A DNA stretch of 64,000 nucleotides from Mesorhabditis belari (taxonomy: Eukaryota > Nematoda > Chromadorea > Rhabditida > Rhabditidae): the NCBI GenBank assembly GCA_958450365.1, contig CAUEEP010000902.1, positions 744,001 to 808,000 on the forward strand, read 5' to 3'. The notes under the pieces are model-generated. The model ran no database searches. It saw only the letters and a list, made by a program, of their open reading frames with translations, and was not told where the DNA came from. Position numbers and translations under genes: made by a program. Each line of letters opens with the position of its first letter. Position 1 is the stretch's first letter. This document shows, piece after piece, positions 30,796 to 44,400 of this stretch.

Positions 30796-33487
30796 TCACA
30801 AAAAGAGCCCTTTACACCAATTCAAAAGGATACGATATAAAAAGTGAGCAATGACAACCGGTAAAATCTTTTGAGTCCATTGATAATAAAGCAGAGAACA
30901 CGAGAGCAAAACAACAAACTGCCATTTTCTTCCTAATTTCCATAGTGTCCAAACGGAGCCGAGTAGAGGTAGTGAAAGTGGAGCAATGATCGGAAGAAGG
31001 ACGGCTGTCTAAAATTGTTTTACAGTTAGAGCAGAAACAATTTAAGATCAGAATTACTCGTCGTCTATTAGATTCGAAGAGTCTATTCAAAAGCTACCTT
31101 TTGATCCTGTGGAAAATATAGCAAAGCGAGCAATGAAGGATGAGACAAAGCCTTATCTGCCTAAAATTTTTATAGTTAGTGTACTTAATGGAACACCAAA
31201 TGATGATACCTTTAGTCGAGCCTTTGAGATCGTCGCTAAATCAGGATTGTGGGGATCATTCCATTGATTCAGAGGAGTCAACGCCTCGTTGACCAAACTA
31301 GCCACATCATCGGATATTACTAAATCACAAAATGTGTGTTCAATCCATTTAAAAGAATTACCAATATCTGGTATTTTGTCCTTCATGCTGTGTAGTGCTC
31401 GAATAGCACTCCTTGTTCTCAACGTGTTATCGATAAAAGCACGAAGATGCATTCTCTAAAAGCAATCATGGTTTAAAAATCAGTGCTAGATTTAAAAATC
31501 ATTCAACATCAAAACGTACCGAAATCTCCCATTCGTTGACAGGGCACGGTTCTCTTGCACGTCCTCCTTCCAATTCAGAATCCATGCCAAGTAGAACGCT
31601 AAAGAAATCAGGTAAATATATTACGCAAGTAAAAACCGCAAAGATGACAAGAGATGGGCATCAGTTTTATCGTTTCGTGCAACAAGAGCTCCCCAAGAGG
31701 CTACCGCCACTCCTTTGCTATCCTCGTTCTAAATTTTTAACGGTGCTTTGTGTTAGAGATCATAAAATATTAAGTGGTTAAATGTTTGTTTGCAAAAAGT
31801 AGCATTTTTAGATGAGATCTACATGCGTTTTAACAATAAAACCACTTACTGTATGATCCAAAATAATGACAGGCATGTCAGTCTCCAAAACGATCATCTT
31901 CAACACGGGTGAAGCGCTTTCAACCGTCTGCATCTGCATGTCCACCTCTTTGATCACATTTTGTGTCGAATCGGCCGTAAGAGTCCATCGATCTTGAACA
32001 TCCTTTTCCAAATAATGCATCACCTCGAAATCCCACAGATGTTCACTCGTTATCTAAACATTATTTTTTTCAGTAGTAATAAAACAAAAATAACCTGTAG
32101 TCGTGTTACATTTTTGATCCGGGAGGCGAAGCGCCAAAAATTACTAGTCGTTCTAGTCGCTCTAAAAGGTCTAGTTAGAAGCAAACATTGAACTAGGTAA
32201 ATACCGTTGCTTCACTTCCTCATCAAGTTTCGCATTTTGATGAAGGAATACGATTTGAACAACATATTCTCCAGCCAACGCAGCACTGTCCCAAACAAGT
32301 CGCTTCTGAAAAAAATTCGTTTTATTTATATATTAGCTCGTATCTATATCATTTTCATATACCTGATGTGAAAGGGGAAGTGTCGCGATTTGCCAGGCGG
32401 GCATCAGCTCTCTCTGATCTCTTTTGACTATTGATTCAAGATGCGGGACGTCGATGAGAACCTAAGAAGTTGCCGTTATTAAGATTAAGATTAGATCAAG
32501 ACTCTAAATTAAGAAAGGCTATTTATACAATCGAATAGCGATATCAAATAATCCCTCACCTCCCAAACAAGGGATCCTATTCTTTGAGCCATTTTCTCCA
32601 AATCATCACCAAATTGAATCAAAGTCCATTGAGAGCACGTCATAAATGCATGATTAGCTGAGAAATGTGTCCTAGAAAAACCATAAAAAGTTTTATAATT
32701 CTCAAAACTTTACCATTCAGCAGGATCGACCAATGCCAAATACACGTTTAGACCCCGCTCAGTATTCGTTTGTAATGATGCAAGCTTCCTACAAAAAATA
32801 AAATATGTTATTTGACTAACTTTTACCTAAAACCATGGCATTGAATGTTCCATCGAATATTCAATGCGACGGGTAGATCTCCTTCATTTAAACGAGCCAG
32901 AATCCTTTCTTCCAAAAGAGGCACTTTATCACTAAAAATCAATTTATTCGTGGTTTAAAAGTGTGCACTTTACAGAAATAATTTGCTCGTCGGTACGATA
33001 TGAAGAGTGACCTCTAAATCGATTTTTCTTAAATCTTTTGGCACGTTGTCCATGGGCGCTCGATAAACCTAAAAATTTACTCCTTAAATAAATTTGAATA
33101 TTTACGCACTTGTGTATTCTTCCATGCCAGTGTACCGCATACAATGCAAAGAACTAAAAGAATAACTAGGCTGAAAACCTCAATACAAACCAATAAATGC
33201 AACCGCTGATGCAAGCCGATAGGGTAATTCTCGTTTGCGATACTTTTTATAGGCTTCCTAAAAAGAAACGTTTGCTAACTTTTGCAGTTTAAACAATCCA
33301 AACAACAAGACTTATCGTATAATAGCGCTTAATTATTACGTAAAAACACATAAGACGAACTAACCGGTAGCCGATCAATCAGCTCTTGGACGTCTTTTGG
33401 GGGCGGTCTTTCGGGTTCCAGTGGTGTCTCTGGAGGCGGTGGCTTCTTCAGACCCAACTTTTGAAGAATTCGACCAAGGTTTTCCAT
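30796..33487 (-). CDS. PIGS: GPI transamidase subunit PIG-S
   Basis: PIG-S is a lumenal ER subunit of the complex that attaches GPI anchors to proteins. From ATG 33487 (MENLGRILQKLG) there is a Pro-rich cytosolic tail (KKPPPPETPLEPERPPP), then KKYRKRELPYRLASAVAFI, the N-terminal membrane span, then VYRAPMDNVPKDLRKIDLEV, matching the '(T)YRA-x-LP' segment of the family. The lumenal body follows over about ten exons, with TLPLSHQ, KRLVWDSAALAGEYVVQIVF, ASWGALVARND, LLGMDSELEGG and a helical stretch ALHSMKDKIPDIG..DLVISDDVASLVNEAL. The C-terminal signature HPSLLALLYFPQDQK is followed by the last membrane span (AVLLPIIAPLSLPLLGSVW). This C-terminal block is highly diagnostic. An AG at about 33522 just upstream of the ATG may be a trans-splice acceptor. 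Confidence 0.87.
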
Positions 33488-33629
33488 CACGAAGCCAGTC
33501 CAAAAGCGTTGGGATGTCCTAATAGTCAGCATTATAACAACAAAGTTCTGATCTAATCTCAATAATTTTTGAAGCTCCTAGTTTATAAATTTCACAAACA
33601 AAAATTCGTTTATTTAAGCCCAAATGCTA

Positions 33630-35262
33630 CAGTACCGAGCAAAGTCTTGCAACATCACTTTTTCAAAAAAATCGATGAAATTTTTTTATAGAAAATGCCA
33701 CCCGTTCGTAGGGCTTTTTTGTTTTTAATTAGAATAATACATGTACACTTTATTTACAAAAACAAATTTGAAGTTCAGCGTAAAACAAAAAAGTAAATGA
33801 CAAAACTACTAAAAAATACCCTAAAAACTGGGTGCAAAAGTCTTGCAACATTATATGTTTCTCATTTTTATTGTTTTCAAATTTATTAATTTACACTAAT
33901 TTTTGTTTTTTTCAGATGCCAGGTACCTACTTGACGACTCCCGAAAGAGAAAAAATCATGAAAGCAAGAAAAAAAAGGAATTTCTCGAGCCGTTGTCTCT
34001 GATCTCTTCAAATGCGATCCATCGACTGTTTCTCGCATTGTTTCAAAAGCAAAAACAACTGGACTTATGCACCGAAGAAAGAAGAAAGGACGGCCAAGAA
34101 GAACAACAGCAAAAGAGGATCGAATACTTGTGATGGCTTCCAAGAAGGATCCGAACATGACATCAACTGAGGGAGCTCGGCTGATCAAGGATGTTGCAAC
34201 CAAGGATATCTCTCGATGGACCGTTTCTCGACGATTGACTCAAGCAGGACTGTATAGCCGGAGGGCTGTACGAAAGCCTTTGATGACCGCTGGCCACAGG
34301 AAACAACGGCTTCTATTCGCCAGGACGTACCAAAGTTGGACAAAGCAGGATTGGGCCAACGTGATTTTTATCGATGAAACAAAAGTGGATATCTTTTCTC
34401 CAAAAGGCAACCACTTGATCAGACGACCCATTGGAAAGCGAATACTCCTTAAATATGTGCGACCTACAATGCGAGCTGGCGGAGGATCAATCATGTGTTT
34501 TGGTAAGCCTTATTTCTAATACATGCATTAATTTGTCTTTTCTAGGGGCGATGACAAAAAATGGGCAGGTCCGTTGTCCTCGTCCAGTCAACCATGAATG
34601 CTCGCCAGTATATGGAAATACTAGAAGGATGTCTACTTCCATTTGCTCAGGATCACATGGCTCCTGAATGGTTTCTCTACCAGGACAATTCGCCGGTCCA
34701 CAAGAGCAAGCTCATGATGGGTCGCACGGTGAATTCTCAAATGGAGGAAAAGCTCATCTCCCTGGATGGTTTGCCCTTAATAATGTTTTGTTGGTCAAGG
34801 TGCCCCTATGTCGCCTGATTTAAACGTTATTGAGAATTTATGGGCTTACGTGAAGGCAAAGTTACGAGGAAAAGACTTTCACACAAAAGTTGACTTATGG
34901 TTCTACATACGAAAAGTTTGGAGCTCAATTCGCCCAGCAATTCTTCACGAATTAGTCGACTCAATGCCTAAACGACTTAATGAAGTGATTTTGGCAAAAG
35001 GTGGACCGATTGAATATTAATTTTTGATGTTTCTGTAAAATGTTGCAAGACTTTTGCACCCAGTTTTTAGGGTATTTTTTAGTAGTTTTGCCATTTACTT
35101 TTTTGCTTTACGCTGAACTTCAAATTTATTTTTGTAAATAAAGTGTACATATATTATTCTAATTAAAAACAAAAAAGCCCTACGAACGGGTGGCATTTTC
35201 TATAAAAAAATTTCATCGATTTTTTTGAAAAAGTGATGTTGCAAGACTTTTGCTCGGTACTG
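33630..35262 (+). mobile_element. Tc1-like transposon, 1633 bp
   Basis: It is flanked by TA on both sides. The ends are CAGTACCGAGCAAAGTCTTG and its complement, with terminal repeats extending over about 200 bp at each side (shared AGAAAATGCCACCCGTTCGT and TACACTTTATTTACAAAAAC). The transposase is on the plus strand, opposite to the host genes. It separates the last clear tetraspanin exon from the PIG-S start. Confidence 0.93.
33917..35020 (+). pseudogene. Tc1-like transposase, frame-disrupted
   Basis: It starts MPGTYLTTPEREKIMKARK, then a frameshift in an A run near 33970 leads into the helix-turn-helix (AVVSDLFKCDPSTVSRIVSK) and the linker RRKKKGRPRRTTAKEDR. A second helix-turn-helix has WTVSRRLTQAGLYSRRAVRK. 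The catalytic core has VIFIDETKVDIFSP, GGGSIMCFG, a possible 43-bp intron (34504-34546), then LYQDNSPVHKS and SPDLNVIENLWAYVK. Near 34770-34810 the frame is broken again, just before SPDLNVIE. All three DDE acidic residues are present, but two frame breaks suggest it is inactive unless they are sequencing errors. Confidence 0.85.
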
Positions 35263-35297
35263 TAAATCTTCACAATTTGTTCCACATAATAAAATAC

Positions 35298-37920
35298 CTT
35301 GACGTTCTTCGGTTGACCGAGAGCAATGCAACAACACAGTATTAGGAAGAAAATGCCCACAGCAAGTGGGAACAACTCCATACACAAGCCAAGTCTAAAA
35401 CAAACGTCATAAAAAAATTGGACTGGATGTAAGTTTTGAAATAATCACCCGATTTCTCAAAATCATGTGTCATTTTTCACGAAACTCTCCTATTTTAAAA
35501 CATGTTTATTAAGTAAAGCGCATGAATCACAATTTGAGAATAGACAAAAAAAAGAGAAAAATGTTGTAAACCTAATTATGAGATACTTTATGCTAATACT
35601 GTTTTTTGGTTACAAAGAGAATTGAAGGCAAGATATTTCAAAATATGGTCAACGTTAACAAATTGGCAAACCGGGCACAAAAAATAAATAAAGAGAAAAA
35701 TGAGCAAATGAATGAGAGGAATTTCAATCGAAAAATGCTAAACCACAAGTGAGAATCTCGAAAAAGGCAAAAACGGAAAGAGAAAAACAATGTGTCGTTG
35801 ATTAAAGAATCGTTGTCGTGGTTGGGCAAACATTTAATGGTCCATATACCATTTGGATCGTTGAGCGAAAATATCACTCTTCAAGTTTTGTGCAAAGCAA
35901 ATTCCCATAATCTAAAAGGAGATCTTAAATCTTCATTACATAGGTATGCATTTATATGCGTATTAAAGAATAGGCTGGTTATAAATTTATACTTTGTAAG
36001 ATTTATAAAAAATTGTTTTACACATTGACGACCAGGCGGTTTTTCTCACAGAAGCCCGTGGGACCAAAAAATCATCGTAAATTTTATTTGATAAAAACGA
36101 CTTATTTGTATCGTTATTACTAAATTAAACATATCTATATAATTTTGTTGCATCCTGAAAACCCATAAGCTAAGTGTACATACAGACTTTACAGACCGTA
36201 AAGTTAAACGCAAATATACCCGAAATCCCTTGAAAAACTTTCTTAGACCACCGGTGGTCTAACGGTCGTCAGTGTGTTAATGTTTAATGGCCAAAATATT
36301 CTAAAATATCAAAAAGCTTCCTTCTCACCTGTACAACACCAGCAATCACCATCCCAATTCCAACGAGGATCACATTGTTGTTAAGCCATAGCTGAAACTT
36401 CGGCAAACACCCTTCAGTGTAAATCGATGCGGGCATATTTTGATCCTAAACACTATTTAGAACCAATAGAACAAAACTCTTCACCCACCCGTAATCTCAC
36501 TCCATGTCCGCAGAAATAGTTTTTAAACGTGACAACGCTGCTATTCAGGCAGCAGGAAAATGGAACGCCACCAGCTTCGGGAGATTGAATCTAAAAATAA
36601 AGATAAAAAGAATGGCATGCTGACTTTTACATCTTGAGATCCAGTGCTAAAGTAACTGTTCTTGTCCCAATCATCTGCACTATTGATGCCGCAACAATGC
36701 CATGATTCCTATAAAAAATGGTTTTTAAAAAGAACATTCGCAAACCTGCATGGAGTCTATGAGAATTTGCAAATCAGGATCGTCTCGATAACCTTGGATC
36801 TAAAAAACTTCGTTAAAAACCTTCAACGATAATCCTATCGATTTTTAAAAGTCGCAACTATATGCATAATCGAAATATTTACCACATCATTGAGCAAACG
36901 CCGTATGTATTGATCCAGCTGATCTTTGCATGCATACGCGAAGACACCCGCCGCCAACTCAGCAATCAATAGGAGACCTAAAATTAGCATGATTTTTGAA
37001 GACTCTGAAGACTTTAAGTTGGGCAGTTATTACAGTTAGAAAGTAGTATTTGTATTGTTAAACATAAAAAAAACTACCTAACAAAGTAGAATAAAACGTC
37101 AAGAAGGAAGTGTTTTCCCGAAGCGATCCGACACATCCACTGAATCCTAAAAAAAGTAATTTTAAACAAACTTTTAAAATCAACAAACCAATGATAAAAG
37201 TGACTAATCCTACTAGGATGAGTAGCCAAGTTGGATCCAAGTAGAGTTTTGATGCCTAAAATAAAATCAAGTTATAACTTTGTAACTCATATGAGATAAA
37301 CTATTTTAACCTATTTGCAAACTTACTGACCTTGTTTAGCTGACTGTACAAGCTTGTTTTCTCGATTTGTGCCCAAGTACCGATGAGCAGGAGAGCGAAT
37401 CCGAGCAAGAAGAAAATCACATTGAACGCGAATACACTATAGAAAATAATTTAAAATGAAAGCTTAACTAAAAAATTGCAAAATTCATGCTAAATACCTG
37501 TATTTGACACAACAACTGATCTCTGATTCGCCACCAGCACCCGGTGCGTATCTCACTGCCTGAAAATACGAAAATGAGCTTTTATTTATAAACAGGGTTG
37601 ATTCATAATGGTTTAAAAATACTAAATTTAATATATTCCACAGTGCAGGGCATTAGAAAGGTTTATGTAACGATAAGTTTTTACTAACGCTAAGTTAACG
37701 GTAACAGTAACAAGCTGTTTCAATTTTTTTTAAGGTTTTAAGATAAAACAACTATATCCTTGAAAACTACATGTATCATTGCTTAATTCTAATTCTAATA
37801 ATTCTTAATTCTAATAATTCTAATTCGGAAAAAATAACTCACCGCATGTCGATGCACTCTTGCTCTTTGTGCAGCGGGTCGTCGAATTCGCTGCTCTTGT
37901 TGTCGTGAAGCATCAGGCAT
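35298..37920 (-). CDS. TspanC8-like tetraspanin
   Basis: This is a four-span membrane organiser at the plasma or endosomal membrane. The ATG at 37920 (MPDASRQQEQRIRR) follows a TTTACAG acceptor, as in trans-spliced starts. Then come ISCCVKYSVFAFNVIFFLLG (TM1, the 'S-CVKY..F..N..F' motif), LLLIGTWAQIEK, TWLLILVGLVTFIIG (TM2), GCVGSLRENTSFLTFYS, LLIAELAAGVFAYACKDQL (TM3), the large loop with WHCCGINSADDWDKNSYF, GGVPFSCCLNSSVV, NYFCGHGVRLR and YTEGCLPKF, and TM4 VILVGIGMVIAGVVQ. A hydrophobic exon (35385-35298, LFPLAVGIFFLILCCCIAL) probably completes it. The CCG/PFSCC layout resembles the TSPAN5/14/17/33 group, but I count six loop cysteines instead of eight. The C-terminal end is unresolved because the Tc1-like element follows. 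Confidence 0.82.
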
Positions 37921-38484
37921 CGAGCAGCCTGTAAAGAAAGAAATGTGACATGAAACGATAAGAATAAAGTTAAGAAACAAAATTAAGGAAAGTTGAAGTG
38001 TTAATTTATGAAAAACAGGTTGCACTTGGTGTACTTTTTTCTATGTTTTGATACCTTTTACAATGAAAAACCAAAAACTGTACTAAAATATGACTAATCG
38101 AGAGGGCGCGATGGGTGTAGGGTATTGGAAAGGCAAAGGTAAGGCCTTTCCCTTCTTTCTCTCTCTTTTCTCATAAGATCGAGCCTTCCCTTTGTTTGTA
38201 CCCCGTCATTTGGAGTCGCCCGTTTTCGCCGGGTGTTCGATTCAAAAGAGCAAAGGAGAGTGAAAAGAGGGGAAAAAGAGCAATTGTGAGCACAAACTTC
38301 AACAATTTCACATCATTGTCCATTCCGTTTTTATTGACTTAACCTTTCTTAAGGAGATTTACAAAACTGAATATCTTTTAATTATAATATTTTGTTATCT
38401 TCAAAAAGATAATCAGTCATCGAAATTATATTCCAGAAATGCAAATTGATTCAAATTGCAATACACGACGGCTACAACTATAAA
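37921..38484. promoter_or_regulatory. divergent promoter region, tetraspanin / SNX13-like
   Basis: The two flanking genes are transcribed away from each other. The centre (38095-38285) is richer in GC and pyrimidine than its surroundings (GGTAAGGCCTTTCCCTTCTT, CCCGTTTTCGCCGGGTGTTC). No TATA box was recognised. Assignment as a shared promoter is from position only. Confidence 0.5.
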
Positions 38485-41400
38485 ATGGCAATTCAAGGCA
38501 ACTTTAAGGTGAGTGTGAAGAGTTAAAGTCAAAATGCATATACTCAATTTACAGGTCTACACAGCCATTGGCCTAATTCTATCACTTCTCATGCTCGGCC
38601 TTGATGGAATCTTTCTCGTAATCGTTTGTGCTCTTCTATTTTTGGCCAGGTAAGTACGAATATCGAAAAGTAACCAGGTAAAAAATGCTAAACTTTATCA
38701 AAGACTGTCGAAAGCATTTAAAATCAATAATTCCAGCTTTTCCTACCTCTTCATCAAAAAAGGCAAAGATGAGGCGAAACTGATGGAGGAGCGGTTTGAG
38801 CGATTGATTAAAGAGTTCGAGTTCTCACCGGGCATCGCTCAATTCTTGGCGACGCGGAATCGTTTCGATGAAAAAGTTGAAGAAAAAGAAGAACTTTAAC
38901 TTTTCAGTTTACAGGCCGCCCACAAGGAAGTGATCTCGATGACCGGATCAGCGGGAATGGATCGAATCTTGGAACAGGTAAGGTCTTCCATTTTGCACTA
39001 CACATAATCATGATGTATGATCTCGAAAGTACGTTTCGTTAGGGGTTATTTCGATTTCAAACTTTCCAAATCTGACCTTTTAATCAATCCCATTTTGGAG
39101 CTAACCTGTACGATGACCTGTGGGTTTGTAGGTATTACGGTACGAAATCACATTGTACTGTTAAATCAATGTCTAATCCATAATCCCTGTAAGATCTCAA
39201 AGCCCAAAGACGAATCCAATCTCATTTCAGATGCTACAATTCGTGGTTCGTGACTACATCGATTACTGGTACAAAGATCTCACGAATGATGAGCTTTTTC
39301 GTGAATCTCTCAAAAGAACGTCTCGTCGGACAATTGCTGCCTTTTCACAATGGTTGGTGTAATAAAAAGATACAATGCAAAGTCGGTAAAATCGTTGAAA
39401 AATGAAAATTTAAATCCAAACAAAGCATTTTAGCGTCCGAAAAGTCGATTGGGTTCCATTTTTCACTCGAAATTGTGTCGATGATTTTGCGTCACATCTT
39501 CGACTTTATCGAATGGCTCGAGAGAGGCTACAGTTCAACAAAGAAAAGGCAATATCAAAATTTTATGCAAAAATTTCGAGAAGTAATCTATTTTTTTTAT
39601 TCTCATGCAATTTCAGGGTACATCTAATGCAAACGTGGACGATCTTGAGAGTCACTTCTTCGATTTCGAATTCGAAATGGAAAAAACGCTATGCAGAGAT
39701 CTTCTATCAACAACGCCACACTATGAAAATGGTATGAAAATAGTCAACAGTAAAAAAACAGTAAAATTTCCAAATTTCAGCCTATCTTCACGATTTGATC
39801 GACATTTTGTTGTACCTCTTGATGCCGCCTGAAGATTTTCGATGTAGACCCTTAAGGTTTTTGGTTCGAGAGGTTTGAAACTTTAAGTTTACAAAATATT
39901 TTTTACTTAAAATTTAGATAATGGTGAAAATTATCTTCGTTCCATTGCTTGACCATTTTTCAAATCCGGAGAACATCAATCAACTGCTTGTGTGGCTGGT
40001 AAGGGCTTATCTCTTCTTCATTTCAATGAAAATGAAATGAAACTACCAAAAGCTATTTAGTTATCCGAAGTCTCGCCAAGACCCGAAGATTTTGTGCAAT
40101 CCGTTGAACATAGTCCAAGTATAAAAGAATTAGAAGCGGTGATGAGATCGGTGAGAGAAGAAATGCAACAATTGAGAGGGAAGAGATGCCGGTGGAGAAC
40201 ATGGTGAGCGGAAGAGAATTTCAGAAAAAATAGCTTGAGTAGTTCCAGAACCCTTTCTGGAACTGGAAAGGGTTCTGGAACCGGTAGTTAAGCCTGTTCA
40301 GGTGTTACTAGCTGTTCAGGTGATTTCGTGAAGCAACAATTGGCAAGTCTTGAATTTCTCGAATCAACAATCCGGCGTCGCCTCGTTGTTTTATCCGATC
40401 AATCAATCGAAAGAGGGAATGATGTTGTAAGTGGAGATGAGTTTTGATCAAAAATCTGAATCCAATCTTTCAGAGATGTTCACTGATTGAGGATCAATCA
40501 GGCGATGTTCTCATTCAATTACCCATTCATGTCGTATTGACAAATTCGGTTGCAGTCAGCTATTTTTGCGATTTTCTGATGACCGTTGGCGGGCAGAACT
40601 ATATCGATTGTTATTTGGCTATCGAGGTGGGACAGATATAAAACAGATTGTGCTGAAAGTTGCTCCTTGAGCTCAAAGATTCAAAGACTCAAAGCTCAAA
40701 TAATTTAAATCCAAATTCAAATAGACAAATTTCACTCACAGAGGCTATTGCTGGTTACGAGAGTGCTGATCTGTGAGAAAGCTACCGTATACTGTACTAC
40801 CATACTTTTGTTGTTAGTCAAAGGCGTATCAGTCTTTCCCTGTATCCCAAAGCTGTATCTGGCACACTTCCAGAATAATATCAATCCTAATTTGGGTAAT
40901 TAAACCGGTCAAAAACAAGATGATTTCCCTAAAAACGGTGTTGGTTTTGGAGTTGAAATCGTAGAAAGAAATGATTCTTGTTAAGGGCTTCAAAGTGAGC
41001 GTCGAGCATCAACTCCGCTCACTCGCGTTGGGCGAAACGGACAATCAAGATGTGTACGAGACAGTGAAGGAAGCCGCTAAATTTATGTATCATCAATATC
41101 TCTCACAAGAAGTGCGAAAAAAGATCAATTTTTAAAATTAAAATTCTAAATTTAGGCAATCACTCGCGTCCCACTCAAGGAGGCGGTGATTTCAAGGTTT
41201 TTAAATCGCATGAAAACTGATGAACCCTCGGATTCATGGTTTGAACAGATACAGGATGAGGTGAGCAAATTCAACTGAAACATTCAACAAAGGAATCAGA
41301 TTTCTGAGGTACTTCGCGCAAATGAGAGCTTCTATCCAGCTTTCAAGAGGGATCCCCTGTATGAGAAGATGTTGCTCGAGTTGGGGATTATAGGTATGAT

Positions 41401-44400
41401 TAGGATCGGATCATTGGATCAAATACAGTATTGCTAAAGATAAAGTATTGCTTTACTTTCTTTTACTTTATTTACCCAGGACATGTAGGTTCCATCAATT
41501 TCTCAGCACAGTTCAGTCAGTCTATGAGCTGAAATTCAGCCTAGTGCAGCCAGTCCACCAAACTGGACTACAGTAAATCTCCGACTACTAGAAATAAAAT
41601 ACAGTTATTATTCAAGTACAGAACAAGCTACAGTAAACTTAATAATTATAAAGATGGACAATATCCATAACAACTGAATACCATGATTTTTTCCATTCTC
41701 AACTTTTAGGAAACGACGATGATCGACCGGAAAGCCAAGCAAGTGACTCGAGCTCGGTTCGATCCGGAGAACCAAATGGATCAATCTGTGAAAAAGTGAG
41801 CGTAAAATTTGAAAATTTGAAAACTAAACCAGATGAAACAAATTCTATTCAAGTTCAATTTTAGATTTTTGAAGAGATTCCGATCTCGGCAAGTGATCCT
41901 TTCAACGCGGAGCCGATCATTTCCGTCGTTGTCGAGACGTTGGGAATCGGTAAAATTATAGAAAAACTATAGAATCATCCAAATATAAATAAAAATATAG
42001 ATAGATAAATAGTGGAACATTGTAAGTCAAATAAGTCATAAGTCAAATTGCAGGTCAACAAGGCAAGCAATCATTTGCTCTTTACAATATCCGAGTCGAG
42101 AGGACACTTGCCGGGAAAAAGGTTCGCATTTCAATAAAAAAAATGAAAAAGTATTCAGTTATTAGGCTATTTTATATTCAAAAGTTTATATATTCAAGTT
42201 TAAATATTTAAAAATTAAATGACTTTATGCAAATTTCTAGGTAAGCGGTTGGAATGTGTTGCGAAGGTACTCGGATTTCCACACTCTGCACAATTTGTTA
42301 TGTCAACAGGTAAGAGCTTGATTTTTATTATAATAATTCATAAGAATATTGATTTTTAGATAATTTTTAGTTTACTGTAGATTTAGATAATTATAAAAAA
42401 ATCGAAATCAATGAAATTCTAGTACCCGAAAATCTCGACAGTCAGCTTTCCGGGGAAGAAAACGTTCAACAATCTCGACACGCATTTCATCGAGAAACGC
42501 ACACAAGCGTTGAATGCATATATGGAGGTGAATTATATTATTTATTACTGTAGCTTTTTTTCTTTTGATTACTGTGACTTGTTATCTTCTTGCGATAGTC
42601 GAAAATTTCCCTACAGCATGCCAATAGACTAATAGATAGATCAGTGCAACGTTTTCTGCTGACTTTCCCAAATATACTATCAATTTCAAATTAGAATTAG
42701 ACATAGAATAATCTAGCTGATAATATTTTGTATTATTTTTGCTTTAGGTGGTTTTAAGTCCAAACCTTCTCCGAATCAACCCAGGAATGGATCGACTTCT
42801 CTTCGACTTTTTAAGTCAAAAAGAGTACACTGGTAGCTCACAGCCGTTGACAAAGAAAGTAAGGAAAAGGATTCTAATAAATATATCTAGATATTTCATC
42901 TATTAAATAAGCAATTTGCATATTAGGTGATGAGCGCAATGTGGGATCCGATTGGGAGAGGGATGCGGGCGGTGAGCACAGCGGTGGCTGCTGTTCCTGA
43001 TCAGGTACTGTCAAATAGACAGCTGATAATATCTTAAGCCAAGTGTACACAAGTAAAGTACTCTTTCGCTATCCTACAGTACATTTATAAACATTTAGGT
43101 ATTCAACTTTTGGGTTTAAAATTGATTTGGGTAAAGTTGGGATTTTTTTAGGTGGTCGGCGGTGTGACAAAAGTCGGCGATGGGATTGGAAAAGCGGCGA
43201 AAGCTGTGATTAGAGTAGGTTTTATCAAATGAATACAAAAGAGAAATAGTTAGATAAACTAGAAACTACGATAATTATAGAATTTCTACAATTTATTCAA
43301 TTTCTTTAGACCCCTTCAACCGGTGTCCTCCGAATGCCGCCAACGCTGGAAACGGATCGAGTTGCGGCCAAGATTTCGGATGAGGTTTGTGAAGAGATTC
43401 TCTACTAAAGTTTTATTAGCAAAATTCTATCCATTGGCTATTCCTGAAAGTTAGCTTTCTAAAAAGCACCTGGAACATTACCGTAATCCAATTGGCAGTT
43501 TATCTTCGCTCGATTTTGATATCATTCATTGATTGTGAACTTTCGGATTCTTTATCATAAACCAAATTCGGCTAATCTAATATAAACTAACAGTTTTTAC
43601 GGTAAAAGAAGATGTTATTTAGAAAAAGGATCTCTTTTTAGCTGAAAGGATCTCACTCTAATCAAAATTGGCATCAGTTAACATTTTAGGATACAAACGA
43701 GAACATTCCTCTACGAGTGATGGTACTTTTCGTTGATGAGGTAAAAAAAAGGTTTTCTTCAGCTTTTTGACCAAATTTCTTTAGGTTTTCGGTGTTCGGG
43801 CTCAAAATGCGTGGTTCCGTCGGCAACTCGTCGCTTTATTGAGGGGAATTGTCACTCCATTGGGCACATCGATCAATAAGAGAATTATCGATTTGGTTAG
43901 TACATTTGGATCTGATCCCCGCATTTTGTACGCATAACAAAGTAAATTGATTCTCGATAAGGTCCACGAGTTTCGCCCGAAATTTCTATGAAAATGAGAT
44001 TTCAGGTGAATTGGTTGACGAGTGATCAACAAGCGACGCTCTATTTGGCGGCTATTAGGTCAGTGAAATACTTCAAAACGAAATCAAAGGATTTTTTGTA
44101 GACCTGTCCCTGGCCTTGTTTTGCTTGCTTTATTCCAGAAAAGTTCTTCTAGGAAGATTTTATTGACGTTTTTATTCAAGCTTCATAAAACAAGCTTTAA
44201 AAAATCCAAAGTTGATTGACATTTTCCTTAAAATCTATAAGCCCAGTGAGGTGACAGAACTCTGTATGATTTCCAAAATATTCCCAAATAAATATCATTG
44301 CAGAGATTCCCTTTGGCCAGACGGTCAACTAGCCGGCGAGGCACCGCAACGATCAGAGGAATTTCATGAAAGAACAAGAGTGCTCGCTCGATCATTGATG

